A stretch of DNA of 64,000 nt from Phaseolus vulgaris (GCF_000499845.2 NC_023755.2:1753530-1817529); one strand, 5' to 3'. Shown: positions 21,131 to 33,710, counted from the first letter of the stretch. The notes: generated by a model from the sequence alone, not told the origin. Program-made: numbers and translations.

Positions 21131-22364
21131 AGTCATGATGAGTAAAAATGTATATTTGATGAAGCAATGATTTTGGTTAATAAGATTCTTGGGACACTTG
21201 TTGGCCTTCCAAATCCGATGTGATTCTCTTGAATCATTTGATAGAATTTTAGTTGGAAAATTTGTTTACAATGCTATGTAAAGTTAAGAATGATTTTTTT
21301 TTTATTAGAAAAAAGTGATTTTTCGTGTGTCAGCATGGTAAAAGCATTTATGGTGAACTATGTTGTAGCTAATGCTCCTTTGTAGTGTAAAAACCTATTA
21401 GATTGATCTTCTTTGAATCCCACTATAAGAAAATTAGGGAATATTAGCTATCACATTTGCTTAGGTTGGGGTATTTGTGTCCACTATCCATTCAAAAGTA
21501 AAGTATCTAATAAGTAATTCTCATATAGATGTGACAAGGGTAGACCAACAACTATGTTGGAAATGCTTTGAGAAAAATTTATGAAAAAGAAGAAGTATTT
21601 ATTTGACTAACTCCAATCATGTAGTAAATACATTCAATTTGGGTCCAAGAGTTGTGTTTGAAAAGAGACAACCCCAAGTAGCTAAAAGCTTGAAGGAAGT
21701 TAGTGTGGATAAAGGACTATTAAGATTGGTTCAAATATTAACAAGATAATGGAAGAATAATTGATATTGTTTCAAAAAAATGGGGGCATTTTTGTTGGTC
21801 ATCCTCCTATATGCCAAGAACAAACCTAGATCTTTTATGAAACAAAAATCAAACATAGAATTTATGAAACAAAAATCAAACATACTTGGTCTCAAAAGGG
21901 TAAGAAGAAATGACAAGGTTTTTGTTATAGATTTGAAATAGTATTTGATGCACACTTTTTGAAGAATAAGTGAGAAAACCAAAAGGAAAAAATAGAGTGT
22001 GTGTATATATAGTTTGGTGTGTCCCAATTAAGATGGTGCAGGGAAAGCGATGGAACAGTAGAGAGGCAAAGAGGACAGCAGAAAACTCGTTGTATGAAAA
22101 ACTGGCCACAGGTGTATCTGTGTGTGTGTGGGTTCCATTGACGTTGACACATGAAGAACACTGCATGGAGATATCAACGCCACCATCATTGCAAACCACT
22201 GTTCAAACAACCTCATGATTCGCATGTCACTGCTAAAAACCTTCAACTTCTAATCACACTTTCTTTTTCTCTAGTCTGCTAACGAATTCTGTCATTATCA
22301 CAAGTTAATCTTGTTTATGCTATTATATCAGTTAATTTATCTAGAGGGTTAAGGCGTCCAGAAT
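21131..22364. other. Unassigned spacer, possibly decayed copia sequence
   Basis: No frame could be matched to a family. The patch 21960-22250 is more balanced, contains overlapping short frames on both strands and a GT-rich run (about 22118-22130), but shows no clear gene structure. Confidence 0.35.
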
Positions 22365-22599
22365 GAAAGATCGTGCGTGAGATAACATATTATTGATAGT
22401 CTGATAATGATCCGATAGCAGATGATCCGATAAGCCTAACAAACAAATACTATGATATACTTAAAATAGTTATGATATCATATTAAGAAGTGCACTTTAA
22501 ATTTAACTCAACCTCATAAAACCGGCTTATGAGGTGAGGTTTGCACCTATTTATATACTATGAAAGACTTAATCTCTAGTCGGTGTGGGATTTCCAACA
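22365..22599 (-). mobile_element. TRIM-like short LTR element (copy 2, partial)
   Basis: On the minus strand the LTR starts TGTTGGAAATCCCACACCGA at 22599, contains AAGCCGGTTTTATGAGGTTG, and is followed by a primer-site-like ATGATATCATAAC and the same internal segment (TTGTTAGGCTTATCGGATCA) as the other copies. The second LTR is missing. Confidence 0.7.
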
Positions 22600-22629
22600 C
22601 TTGTTCCTTGTTATGCTAATATGACTTGT

Positions 22630-22762
22630 GTGTTGTAATGTCTGTCGGATTTTGAGTTGATTGGGTGTTAAGAACTTGTTCTCGAATTTTCTATATAAGA
22701 GTTGGAACATCTTAAAGTGTATCATTTTATTTTATTTATTTATTGTTTATAAAATAAAACAA
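22630..22762 (+). mobile_element. Retroposon 3' end (copy d)
   Basis: Shares TATAAGAGTTGGAACATCTT, AAGTGTATCATTTTATTTTA and an A-rich end (GTTTATAAAATAAAAC) with the other copies. Confidence 0.5.
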
Positions 22763-23128
22763 TCAATTTCACAAATTTTTACATAGATAAAAATAGAACA
22801 CTTATTTTTTTATGTTCTTCTGAAACATGAATAATGAGCATAGGATGTACTGCAGCTATTTTTCTGGGTAAAGTAATGGCGTGAGGAAATGAACCATGAA
22901 TGAGTTTCTCTTTCAGTGCCTTGTCCTTTACCATTTCAACTCTCAACATCATCACAGACCTAAATTAATTTTCATGGTAGCTTGCTTTGAAAGCTACAAT
23001 ACGTGATGAGTACAAAGAAAAAACATATAGAAAATTCTCCTTTTTATTATTATTATCTAAGGTAATATATCTCAAAAATTGTTCTTCTTATTATTAATTA
23101 CCTAAGATTATTATTAAATAAAAAATTA

Positions 23129-23444
23129 TGAATTCTAAAAAATCATTAAATAAAAACATATTTTATAAATAATTAATTATTGTATTGATCAAATTATATA
23201 TTATTTTTATAAAAAAATTATATTTAAATTAGTTTTTATTATTGATAAATAATTTTTAATTTTGTATTTAATTAGTTATTTAGATTTTAGTTACTAATTT
23301 TTAGATTCTAAATAAATTATTGGTAGTTAATTAAATAGATACTAATAATTTTTTTAATATTTAAAATATATTCTAATTTAGTCAATAATTAATTATTTTT
23401 TATTTTCAAAATTTATTTTTATTTAATGATTTTTTTTAGTAGTG
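23129..23444. mobile_element. Degenerate foldback MITE with CACTA-type ends (copy 7)
   Basis: Left part CTAAAAAATCATTAAATAAA, right end AATGATTTTTTTTAGTAGTG; complementary AT-rich arms around about 23290. Older than copies 1-3. Confidence 0.55.
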
Positions 23445-23825
23445 TATAAATAATCAAAACTTGACTTTTATTTATTTAAAAGTACAAATTCAAACATAAT
23501 CTAATACATAAAACTTAGTTCACTTAATCTTTATTGCGAAATCATTTATGTATCCTAAAATGATAATTTTTGGTTAAAAATAAGTTTTTTTATAATTTTA
23601 ATTTTAATTATTTTTTATTATAGGATTATACACCATAAAATAATATAAGTTTAATAGTTATTTTTACCATTATAATGATTTTTTTTCAACTTCTTCTCAT
23701 TATTTTGATAGATCGCATTTTGATCCCACTCTTTTTAAAAAAAAAAAATTAATATATAATTTATTCCATCCAATTAATGGTAAGAGCGTTATCATAGGAA
23801 CATATTTTGTAAATAGCATACTATT

Positions 23826-24164
23826 AAAAAATAATTATATAAAACCCATTTTAAAAATAAAAATTAATTAATTATTATATTGACTAAATTAAATATAATT
23901 ATAAAGATTTAAAAAGTTATTAGTATTTAAATTAATTTCTGTGATTGATAAATAGTTTATAAACATATATCTAATTAACTACCTACTAACTTTAAAATCT
24001 AAATAATTATTAATAAAAAAATTTATAGTTAATTAGATATCAATTTAAAATATATTTATCAATAATAAAAATTAATTTAGATATCATTAATTTTTTTAGT
24101 CTCTAAAATAATATCTAATTCAGTTAATTATTTTTTATCTAAAATTAATTTTTATATTATTCAC
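23826..24164. mobile_element. Degenerate foldback MITE with CACTA-type ends (copy 8)
   Basis: Arm motifs (CCCATTTTAAAAATAAAAAT, ATTGACTAAATTAAATATAA) and their complements (AGTCTCTAAAATAATATCTA) flank a centre near 24000. The termini themselves are barely recognisable. Confidence 0.45.
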
Positions 24165-24744
24165 TGAAAAATGATTTATTAACAAAGAGGGCATATTACA
24201 TTAATAGTATGACATATATCACTATACTAACGTTATAAACATCAATTTGATGGAATAAACTAGATTTGATTTTTGTTTAAATAATCTATCTGATAACGTT
24301 CATATTAATGAAACGAAATTGAAAAAAAAAAATAGATGCAGATGCCAAAATTGTTGATATTTTTCTTTCGTGCAAGTACCAAAAAAGTGTAGTCATTGAT
24401 TCACATGATGGCTTCTATTGAACATATAGAGACTTTGTTCAACCAAAAGTTAGGCAGAAGATGAACCTTCAAATAAAACCACTTATAGGTGATAGAGACC
24501 TCATCCTTTCACTTTGATAAAAAAAAATTATTAACAAAAAATAAATTAAATTAAGAAGTGTCACGATCCTTATAGAAAAATACCTAGCAAAATCAAAATA
24601 ACATACATGTTTTTAACAAAAAGGATAAAAACAGCTAAAATAAATAACTATCAACCATGCTACCAAGTGTTTATTCAAGTAGACTTTATACCAAAAAAAA
24701 CTTAGGAAAAAAAGAGAATGATAATGTATAACTGAGGATTTTTT

Positions 24745-24860
24745 TCTATCAGCAAGAAAGAATAAATTAATGTGAATTATTTCAAAAGTGGTTCAACTCT
24801 TATACAAAACTAAAAAGAACATGTTAGTCTTCCCTATCAATACCAACTTTGTTATTACCA
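24745..24860 (-). mobile_element. Retroposon 3' end (copy e)
   Basis: On the minus strand: GTATAAGAGTTGAACCACTT, then TTGAAATAATTC, a T/A-rich stretch and CTTGCTGATAGAAAAAAAT. Same family as copies a-d. Confidence 0.5.
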
Positions 24861-24939
24861 AACTACTGTTAGAGTCAAATCCTTAAATGATAAAAAAAAA
24901 TCAACAAAATCATACAAACTTTGTAATTTGATAACTCTA

Positions 24940-25236
24940 TGTTGGAGATCCCACATCGACTAGAGATTAGAACCTTTCATAGTATATAAGTGGATGCAAA
25001 CCTCAACCTCTTGAGCCGGTTTTATGGGGTTGAGTTAGGCTTAAAGTTCACTTCGTAACATGGTATCAGAGCCATTTTCGAGTCTATCCTAGCGAGTATT
25101 TGTTGGCTTTATCAAGCCATTCGCTATCGGGCACGCACGAGTGAGGGGGTGTGTTGAAGATCCCACATCGACTAGATGCAAATCTAACCTCATTGAACCG
25201 ATTTTATGAGGTTGAATTAGAGCCCACTTCTTAACA
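24940..25236 (+). mobile_element. TRIM element with two LTRs, PBS and polypurine tract (copy 3)
   Basis: LTR 1 is 24940-25060 (TGTTGGAGATCCCACATCGA to TAACA). TGGTATCAGAGC (25061-25072), complementary to the initiator methionine tRNA 3' end, follows directly as primer-binding site. About 70 bp of non-coding internal DNA leads to a purine tract GTGAGGGGGTG (25141-25151). LTR 2 (25152-25236) starts TGTTGAAGATCCCACATCGA and lacks about 35 bp of LTR 1. No target duplication was found. It has no coding capacity, so it depended on another element's proteins. Confidence 0.85.
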
Positions 25237-25319
25237 GTCTGATATCAACAACATAACACTAACCTCATATAAAAATGACTCTTAAAAAAATAAACAAAAA
25301 ATAATAATATAAAAAATAT

Positions 25320-25321
<2 letters not shown>

Positions 25322-25373
<52 letters not shown>
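25322..25373. repeat. (AT)n microsatellite
   Basis: Uninterrupted alternating AT of about 26 dinucleotides. Confidence 0.97.
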
Positions 25374-25374
<1 letters not shown>

Positions 25375-26173
25375 AATCTAGAAGATTTCAAACCATCAAA
25401 TTACAAAATTGAAATAAAGTCATAAATGTATCTCTATGGATATTTTTCTCCTAAGATACTCTCTCATGCTATGTTAGATATGATAGTGATGACATGAAAA
25501 ATCTACTATACATTCTATTCTAATCATACTTATTCTTAATGATATTTCCAACATACATCTTGTCACATTGATTCAATATATAAATATAAAATTATAGTTT
25601 ATGAATGACATGATTCAAATTTGGTTGAAATAGATTTTTACACAGAAACAAGTCCCATAAAAAATACTTCAACACCCATGTCAATATTATGATGAATAGA
25701 TGTCTCTTCTCCAAATTTGAATCTTTCAAAATTATTAAAGTTCATTGGTTTGACTTTAAGATTATCTAAACCCTAAACCAATTAACACAATATTATTGAA
25801 AGTGATGATAAATGTGAGAAGTGGGAGAAGTGAGTTACCGACACCCAAATAAGAGCTTTGGCATTAAAGATGAATGAACATATCCCGAAAATCCAGAGAA
25901 AAATAGACGTTTTGAAGAAGAAGCATTACTACCATTGGATATGGTGTTGAGGAAATGGGGCCATATCTTATTCTTTGACATTGAAGATCCTTATTCTTTG
26001 ATCTTGTGTGAAACCACAGAATAATATTCTAAATGTTGCTTCACTTTGACAAATTCTTCTACACATCTTCACTTGTCATTTTAAACAAGATATTCCCTTT
26101 TCAAACCAACCTTCTTTCTCTTTCATAACTATCTAGCCTCAAATCCAAAAGGGTAAAAAATATTATTTAATAT
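25374..26173. other. AT-rich spacer
   Basis: No gene or structured repeat recognised. Confidence 0.4.
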
Positions 26174-26516
26174 AAGGCAACTTCTTCCTGCACCCCCTCA
26201 CTTTCTGAAAAGACTTTTTTGTCCCCTTTTAAAATGGCATATACAGATTGTTCTTTCCAAAATATTTCCAGAACGTCTTTTCCGAAACATGTTTTATGAA
26301 TTCCAGATTTATAAATCTGGAAATAAAACAAAATGTGTTCCAGAAAAAAATGTTCTGGAATGATTTTTTATCTTCCAGATTTTTTTTATTCTGGAAATAT
26401 CTTTTACTTACGGAACTACTATTCCGAAAACACCTATAAAGGATAATTTTGGTATTTTTGAAGAATGTAGGGGTGCAGAAAGAAAAAAAAGTAGAGATGC
26501 AGGAAGAAACAGCCTT
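26174..26516. mobile_element. MITE with AAGGC ends and 5-bp AATAT target duplication, palindrome-rich
   Basis: Left end AAGGCAACTTCTTCCTGCAC and right end (complement) AAGGCTGTTTCTTCCTGCAT form terminal inverted repeats. AATAT is duplicated outside (26169-26173 and 26517-26521). Inside is a series of hairpins built from TTCCAGA and TCTGGAA, including a perfect 22-bp palindrome at 26301-26322 centred on a TTTATAAA core. There is no coding sequence. The superfamily is unassigned: a 5-bp duplication does not fit CACTA (3), Tc1/mariner (2) or typical hAT (8). Confidence 0.75.
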
Positions 26517-26521
26517 AATAT

Positions 26522-26904
26522 GATCCATGGTTGAATGATAAGTTAATTAGACTTATAACAATTATTGTGTTTGTTTTTTAATATCAGATCTTTTTTCTAT
26601 TCATCAAACTCTTCACTTAATTTCCTAAAGTCTTCTCTCAATTAAATTTTAGGTCAACCAAGCTTTTTACTTTATTTGTATAAACTTTTTTGTGATGGTA
26701 TCCTTAATTATATTACAATGGTTTATTGAAAATTATGATCCTTAATTATTGTCACAAAATAAAAATTATAAATTCACAAAAAATGTTTACATGTAACAAC
26801 ATACATAAATAATAAAATTATTAAAAAAAATATTTTTTTAGGTATTCAGAAAAGTAAAATTTTAAAGGCATTTGAAGTTTGTTAATAGACAATGGAAACT
26901 TTAA

Positions 26905-26935
<31 letters not shown>

Positions 26936-27934
26936 CATTCAAAAGAAATTGATAAAAAAAAATACCAAAACACTTGGAAAAAATCAATGAGAAAAAAAAT
27001 TAACCAATATTAGAATAATAAGTCGTAAATAATTAGCTTTTACAACTTTTCTTAATTTTATCTATTTCTCAACAGGAATATAACTATAATAATAATAATA
27101 AATTCTAATAAATTAATTTTGGAAAAAAAAAATAATGAAACCATTTTTGTTAAATGAGATCATCGTGATTTCATAAAATAAAAAATATATATTTATAAAA
27201 AGAACTTACTACACTAATATTTATGAATTTAAATGTATTAATTTATTATGTGACTACGGTATCAGTTTTAAAATCTCAAATTAAACCTTTTTATTTTAAA
27301 TCCTAACATACTATAATAATTTTACTATTATTTGCAAATTTAAATCGATTTCTTGTTGAAATAAAAAAAAATTGAGAATACCTCATTCTCAAACTCAGCA
27401 AAGAAATATAATGTATGTCATTGATGAAAATAAGAAAATTGTTTACACATACTTTATACTTTCAAAAATTATTTTTCATACATAGTCTCATCATGTTCAA
27501 AGTTTATGACAAGATATGTTACATTGACCATCTTGAGATGCACACTGAAAAAACTGGTTTCTCCTTGTAAGGTTGGTGTTTCAAATTTGGTTTGAGAAGA
27601 GGAGCAAAATGAAAAGTGATTTCTTTTAAGGCATTTTCAAGCATGGAAAAAAATGGCATGAAACACAGATTTTTCTATACACTGGATTTTCTCTTCTTCA
27701 AATGGAAGAAAACTTTCTATTTGATTGAAAACTAAGCATACAAAAAAATGATAGTGTTAGACTGAAATGCAAGACTAATCTGAAGTAGAATCAAGTTTTT
27801 GAAGAGAGAACATTAGCATGGTAACAAAATAACAGAAAAAAGTTTACAATACTATTTAGGCCAAAATTACAAATGGTGGTCAAATTACATGAAATGAGAG
27901 GAGAAAGGGTTGAAGCTCTTGAATATGCCAATTT
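26522..27934. other. Spacer and 3' flank of the MOC1 gene
   Basis: AT-rich DNA with a (TAA)9 microsatellite at 26907-26935. The last few hundred bases before 27935 should include the MOC1 3' UTR, but I could not fix its end. Confidence 0.4.
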
Positions 27935-30900
27935 TCAACTTTCAAAACTGTGGTTAGTGTCACAGCAAGAAGGTTCCAAGCTATTGTTTTGTTGTTGTCC
28001 ATATGCTGCAATTAGTAAAGCTTCTGCCCTTCCTAAAACATCACAAATTCCATAAATCAAAAGCATATTTAGCAACAAGAACCAATCCCCATGAACACTA
28101 TCTTTCAACAAATTTTCACAAATAGTGTACATTTAGAAACTACAACTATGGCTTATTGATGTCCAACTTTCATATGAACTTTAAAAAACATATGGATTTA
28201 GTTTCTTAATCTAAGAGTTCATCATGTTTTATAAAGTTAAATGCATGTTTTTTAAAGTTTGGAGACCAAAATCATCAAAGTAGAAGTGCAAAAACCTTTA
28301 TCACATTTGATCTAAGGGACTAAAAACACATTTTTCTCTAAAAAAGGAGGAATCCAAGCAAGAGCAATATTATCCACAACAACATGATACTGGAAGGACC
28401 TTTTCAGTTGTGTAATACATCTATAGTACTGGACTACAAGGCAGTTTGATAAATTGTAGGATCTTCAAAAATTTAACAGCAAATTTTCAACATGAATTAA
28501 AAGACCTTTTTGAAGATATTAATGATAATCAAGTACCGACATAATAGTTAACTAAATATAAAACAAAACAAGACAAGTACCATGATCTTTTTTCCTAGTT
28601 AACATGGAAGTCAGTGATGGAAATAATGTGGATGCAAGTCTCCTGCTATCATCCTGCAGTATAAAAAACTCAAATGCTATTACTAACAAAGCAGACTCAA
28701 AAATATTTAGAAAATATGCATGCAGAACAAGCATTGTGGACAACATGGATAAATGCAACATGTTGCTTAAACTTCCTTTACTTTCACAATGTTGAGACCT
28801 GTATCTCTATTAATTAGGAAAAAATATATTTAAAATCTTCACATTCATTCCATCAGATCTTATCTTATTTTCTTTTTAAGAGAATGTGAATGTTACAAAT
28901 AGAGGAGTTGAGAATGTAATTAGCATGATTTTTATTAATAACATAGCTTCATCAAAAAGACAACAAGGGAAACATAGAGACGAAGACATCAGAGAAATTC
29001 ATGTCAGACTACAATTAGTACATAAAAGTTGGGGCGAGATCACATTAAATAAAATCTTGAACAAAAGCGAGGTCTTTTCGAGACAAAGACCAATGGGACC
29101 AAGACAATTTTTTGGGATTTCTGGTCTGAATCTCTACAATAACCTCAGGGCCAAGGATGATTCACTGCAACTGTCAACTAGGCCAAAGTGCTAAAGAAAT
29201 AGACTAGGAACAGTGTCTAGGACATAAGACAAAACAAGACTCCTTCCTCCTTTCTCCCCCTGGAAACTAGGATCACATGTCTCAAAAGGACAAAGAAGTG
29301 AGTCTTGGCAGTTGCAATTGTGACAATGCCTACAAAAAACCTCAGGCACATTTTGAAAAAAAAAGACTCCCTTAAGAACCAAACAGCAGCATAAGCCTCC
29401 AAACAAACAACAAAACCAGCAGCACAAAATAGGTGACCACAAGAAGGCAATACTAGTGAGAAGAACAATAGTAAAAATTACCAAGAGATGAATCAACAAG
29501 AAGCTCACAAATTGAAAGTGGTCACCAGGGGAGGCTGGCAAACTCAATGAGACTGGAGGCAGATACTTGAGAAGGACAGTGCATGAAGCTAAGACTGCAG
29601 GCAAGGGCAACCACAGTCAAATAATATGTGTAGGCTTTGTGAAGACTATGATGATCATGAAAGGTGAAACTTGCAGGGATGGTTCATAGAGGGCACGGTA
29701 AGTCAAATCAGACCATGAATTGGAGGTTACGATGAGAGCTGACTGTGGATGTAAAGGCTGCAAACAACAGGGGTGGTGACTACAAGCAAAAGAGTGTTAA
29801 AAATGTATTGGATATCTCGCATTGATAAGATATATGACCAATATAGTCCTTGTAAAGATTGGGTAACCCTGTCCTAAACCCAAATTATAAGAAATATAAT
29901 GTGCAAATATTAAGTACTCACTTAAACATTATTAGTCTCAGCTAACAATCTTTTTTCTTTCTTTGGTAAAAAACTAGCATAGCATCATATATTTGGAAAT
30001 AATAAACTTTGAAACTGAAAGCAAAATTGCACATAATAATTGGAAAAATTCCACTAATCTGTACAGTTGGGATCAAACCAACCTTAGAAGTCATGCTTCC
30101 AGAGAGTTCAAATTTCGCTTTCCAAGTGAAAGATGGCACTGGAATAACAGAAAACCCTGAGGAAACTAAGATGCCAATCCATAGCCCATATCCGAATCCT
30201 CCACTCCACCAGCCCTTGAATGCAAAAGATGGAGGGAAATAATATTAGTTTAAGTTTAAAAAATTAAACACACTTATCAAAATATTAGTATAAAGCAAAA
30301 CTAAAAGACAGCTTTGACACTACACTACACAATTGTAACATAAAATTAAATAATAAATATGATAGTCTAAAGAACATTAACAATGTTGAGATCAGGTGAT
30401 CAACTCATTAGCATGAATGGGCAATTTAAGAAAGTAAAGGGTTTTTAACACAAAATTGAAGTCTTTAGAAAACTACAAAATATGTTCTACTTAAAGCTAA
30501 CATACCAACCTGTTTCCCATCTTGTGGAAAAGGGAGTGACTGCTCTAAATACGCAGTGGTTCCTGATGAAATCAAGAGTCAATTTGCAAATAGCCAACCA
30601 TAAACAGTGTCAACCTTCAAAAGAAATATGAAAACGGCAAAATAATTCAAAATTTACTGTGGCAAACTTGAGAATTAGTACTGAATCGTAAATTGCACTG
30701 CCAGGGATGAAAAAGAATAAGTAAGCATCATCATTATCTCAGAATAACTAACAAACAAGCAGATTGAAAAATGTGATACATAACATCAATTGATGCTTCA
30801 TCCAAAGGAACAATAATATTTTCAGAAAATACGCATGAAAAATGGTAATATCATTTTAACTTTTTTCAGATGTAAATGTAAACTTGTGACGTGTTACACT

Positions 30901-33710
30901 AGATCTACTTGGGACCAGAGAAAAGCAGAGGAAAATTATTCTGAGATTATTATTGACTTGACACAAATACAGAGTGATACATGTATAATAAATAGATACA
31001 AGGAACAAGAAAAAGAGTTAAGGTTCTAAATCTACTAGAAATCAATGAGATTTCCTATGATACAGCAGACTTTCCTTAGATCCTTCCTAAAATATAAATC
31101 TATACGACCACAATAACTGTTATAATTATAGAAATAAGGAATAGATCCTATACAATCAAGAATGTCTAGATTATATATGTTATTAGAAACGCTTTTAGTT
31201 ATTCCGGTATCATATCTGCTATTAAAGGATATCAAATCTCTAGTATTTGTTGTATTGACTCTTTTTTCTCAATATAAATAAATAACAATAACAAACAAAT
31301 AAAATCAAAACTTAATCTACAACAATCTTTCACAAATTCAAATCTCAACAGATGTTATAAAAAATTATGACACTCAAGTGGAACGAAGTAAATACAACAT
31401 TTACACTCTATTGCTCTAAGATCGTACAAATCTAACTAATATTGATTTCTCTGATTGTTTTTATTTATTAACTAGTACTACTCTATGTCCACACACAGTT
31501 TCCTTTAAATCCACATTTTGCATTAAAGAAATTGATCAATGAAATATAAACCACACACACACAAGTAGATAAAGATTCTTGCGATAAATCAAGTCTGCAG
31601 CCTTATCTCAGTATATCGTAGTCACAATCTCAACAGATCATAATAAAATTCTTTCAAGATCATAATATAAGCCTCAGCATATCATAATAGTCTCAAATAA
31701 CAAGAATATAGAAAAAATTATGTGAAGACTTTAGCATGAAGACTAACAACTGTTACGAAATGACAAAAACAGATAATTGAACCAAATTCGATAATGATTC
31801 ATTTTCTACCATTTGTATAAATAGACAGAAATAGTTAGTTGAAGCACAATAACCAAAAAAGGAAGTTTAGAAAAATACAATATACCAATTGGAGCATCAA
31901 AACTACGAATCAACTGAACGACAGACTTGGCATCTAAGCGCCTTCGGGTCCTGTTTTTCTTGCCAACAAGTATTTTCACATGAGGAGAATCAAATACCTG
32001 CATATGTCAGAGTAAGGATATGAATACAGAGACAATGTTCAGAAACATAATCTAGTAGTTTTTTTAAAAAAATTGAATCAAGAGGCCTAGAGGATCTAAA
32101 GCCAAAACAGTTCACAAAAATGCAAAGGAACAAATTTACTGTTGAGATCAATCCTCATCCAGATTCCATTGCCTCTTTGTTATGAAGAAACCTAGGTGTA
32201 ATACTGTACACACCATTAGTCATCAGCCATACGTAATTTATCAATGACTGCCCACAAAATTTCATGCATAGAATTCTTCATCTAAGGGATGGGTTGACCA
32301 CATTTTCCTCAGTTTCTTTTTCATTATGATGATAGCAAAAGATCACTCATTTTGGCTCCTACTGTGGTTGTGAAAATAAGACTTACATTCACAATAAAAA
32401 AGCATACAAGTTTTTATGCACTGTATACTACCTTAATAACCACTCAATTTTAATCCAAACCACAATTCTACTACTATCAGCATCCTCCCTTCTTCATATA
32501 CTTATGTATCATTCCCATTTCTTCTTGCTATTTAGATTACCGGATATGCGTAACATGCTTAAAACTGTGCAAGGCTCAAAACTTAAGCACAAAGCCGTAA
32601 TCTCATCCTTCCTTACTACCTTAAGCATCTAGGATCCTTTTGCATGCATTTTAGCAAAAATGTGCCACTATATATCTAGTAAACTGTCCCCTATGGAACT
32701 CAAATATTCCCTTTAGACGTATATCTTCTTCCTCAACGGAACTTACAATTAAACAAGTAAATAGCATAACAAGGCACATGTTACAAACAATAAAAAACAT
32801 TAAGCACAATCTCTACCAGTCAACTTGCAACAATATCTACCAGCACAACAAGAGGTACAAAGCATATAGGCTTTAGAAATCTTATTGATACTCTAATAAC
32901 ACTGCTTTTATTCCACCACATCGCAGGCAATTCACCAAACCCCATCCTTCTATACCAATACAGACACATTCAGAGCCTACCCTTACCCATAAAATACAAC
33001 CCCTCCATGCCATTAAAAACCATACAATCAAAACCGTAAAAAGCCATCTCAGCACATCTTAAACCACATCTAATGGCACACGTGTAACACTTCAAAGTTT
33101 CACTCCTATTTTCTGACAATATTATTTAAGAAAAAAAAAAACACTATTCTACTGCCATTATAACCACAATATAAAGTTATTTGAAGAATTTCAACAAAAT
33201 CTCTACCATGACAGCAACTTAAAACCTTGAGTAACGCTATCAATGCAACAGAACCGTGCTGAACAAAAAGGAAAGGACTTTAACCAACAAAGACAAAAAG
33301 AAGCACGATACCTGAGCTGAACAAACGGAACCGTGTGTTTTCAACAGTGCAACTGCACCAGAGACATCTGGGTCAATTCCAAGGACCCATTTGGACCCGT
33401 CATTTTGGTGGGTCGGGTCATGCTCACCATTCAAAAGATGGGTCTTTTCTGGAAAAGGGTAAGAGAGTGAGGCCAGCCAATTCTCTTTGAAGTGGGTATC
33501 AGAAGCCTTAACCCTGCGCTTTTTTTCAGGAACTGTGATTGGAGGGTCACTCTGATTCTGGGTTTGGGTGAGAATGGAAGAAGAAGAAGAATGAGTAGAA
33601 GAAACCCAAAAGGCCCTGAAGGAGATTTTGGGTTTGAGTTTGGAAGAGACTCTGTTCATAAAATGGAATTGAGATTGGTGGAATTGCTGTGTGAATTGTA
33701 GGGATTCCAT
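27935..33710 (-). CDS. MOC1: Chloroplast Holliday-junction resolvase MOC1
   Basis: Role: RuvC/RNase H-fold endonuclease that resolves four-way junctions in plastid DNA and allows nucleoid segregation. Six exons join with continuous phase: 33710-33312, 31997-31886, 30562-30510, 30214-30083, 28653-28581 and 28032-27935; all introns are GT..AG; product 288 aa. The first ~100 residues are Ser/Lys-rich, as in a plastid transit peptide. Conserved blocks are [18 protein letters not shown] (D113, D115), [34 protein letters not shown] (E177), [46 protein letters not shown], then [16 protein letters not shown] (D255, E260). The first Asp, the Glu of YLEQ and the late acidic residues suit an RNase H-like metal site; that mapping is inferred. 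An in-frame ATG 18 bp upstream (33728) is an alternative start. Introns 1 (1.3 kb), 2 (1.3 kb) and 4 (1.4 kb) contain unassigned repeat-like DNA. Confidence 0.93.
28840..29880. other. Repeat-like DNA filling MOC1 intron 4
   Basis: The stretch has open frames on both strands (28886-29194 +, 29191-29610 -) and a more balanced composition than its surroundings, ending near 29800-29880 in ATTGGATATCTCGCATTGAT, which recalls an LTR start of the TGTTGGATATCCCACATT type. Probably an inserted, decayed element. No conserved domain recognised. Confidence 0.3.
30940..31360 (-). mobile_element. Possible LTR-like insertion in MOC1 intron 2
   Basis: On the minus strand the block begins near TGTTGAGATTTGAATTTGTG and carries a TATA-like TTTATTTATATTGAGA, a layout reminiscent of a copia LTR. 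No ends, target duplication or coding region were confirmed. Confidence 0.25.

Noticed and set aside
21876..22246. Overlapping frames on both strands in a balanced-composition patch
   Set aside because: No frame shows conserved domain features or splice structure; mutual overlap suggests chance.
22365..25236. Mirror arrangement TRIM/tail (22365-22762) versus tail/TRIM (24745-25236), suggesting a large inverted repeat
   Set aside because: DNA between the paired elements is not complementary, so independent insertions are simpler.
28886..29610. 102- and 139-codon frames within MOC1 intron 4
   Set aside because: No recognisable domain; composition fits a decayed insertion, and both lie between well-supported exons.
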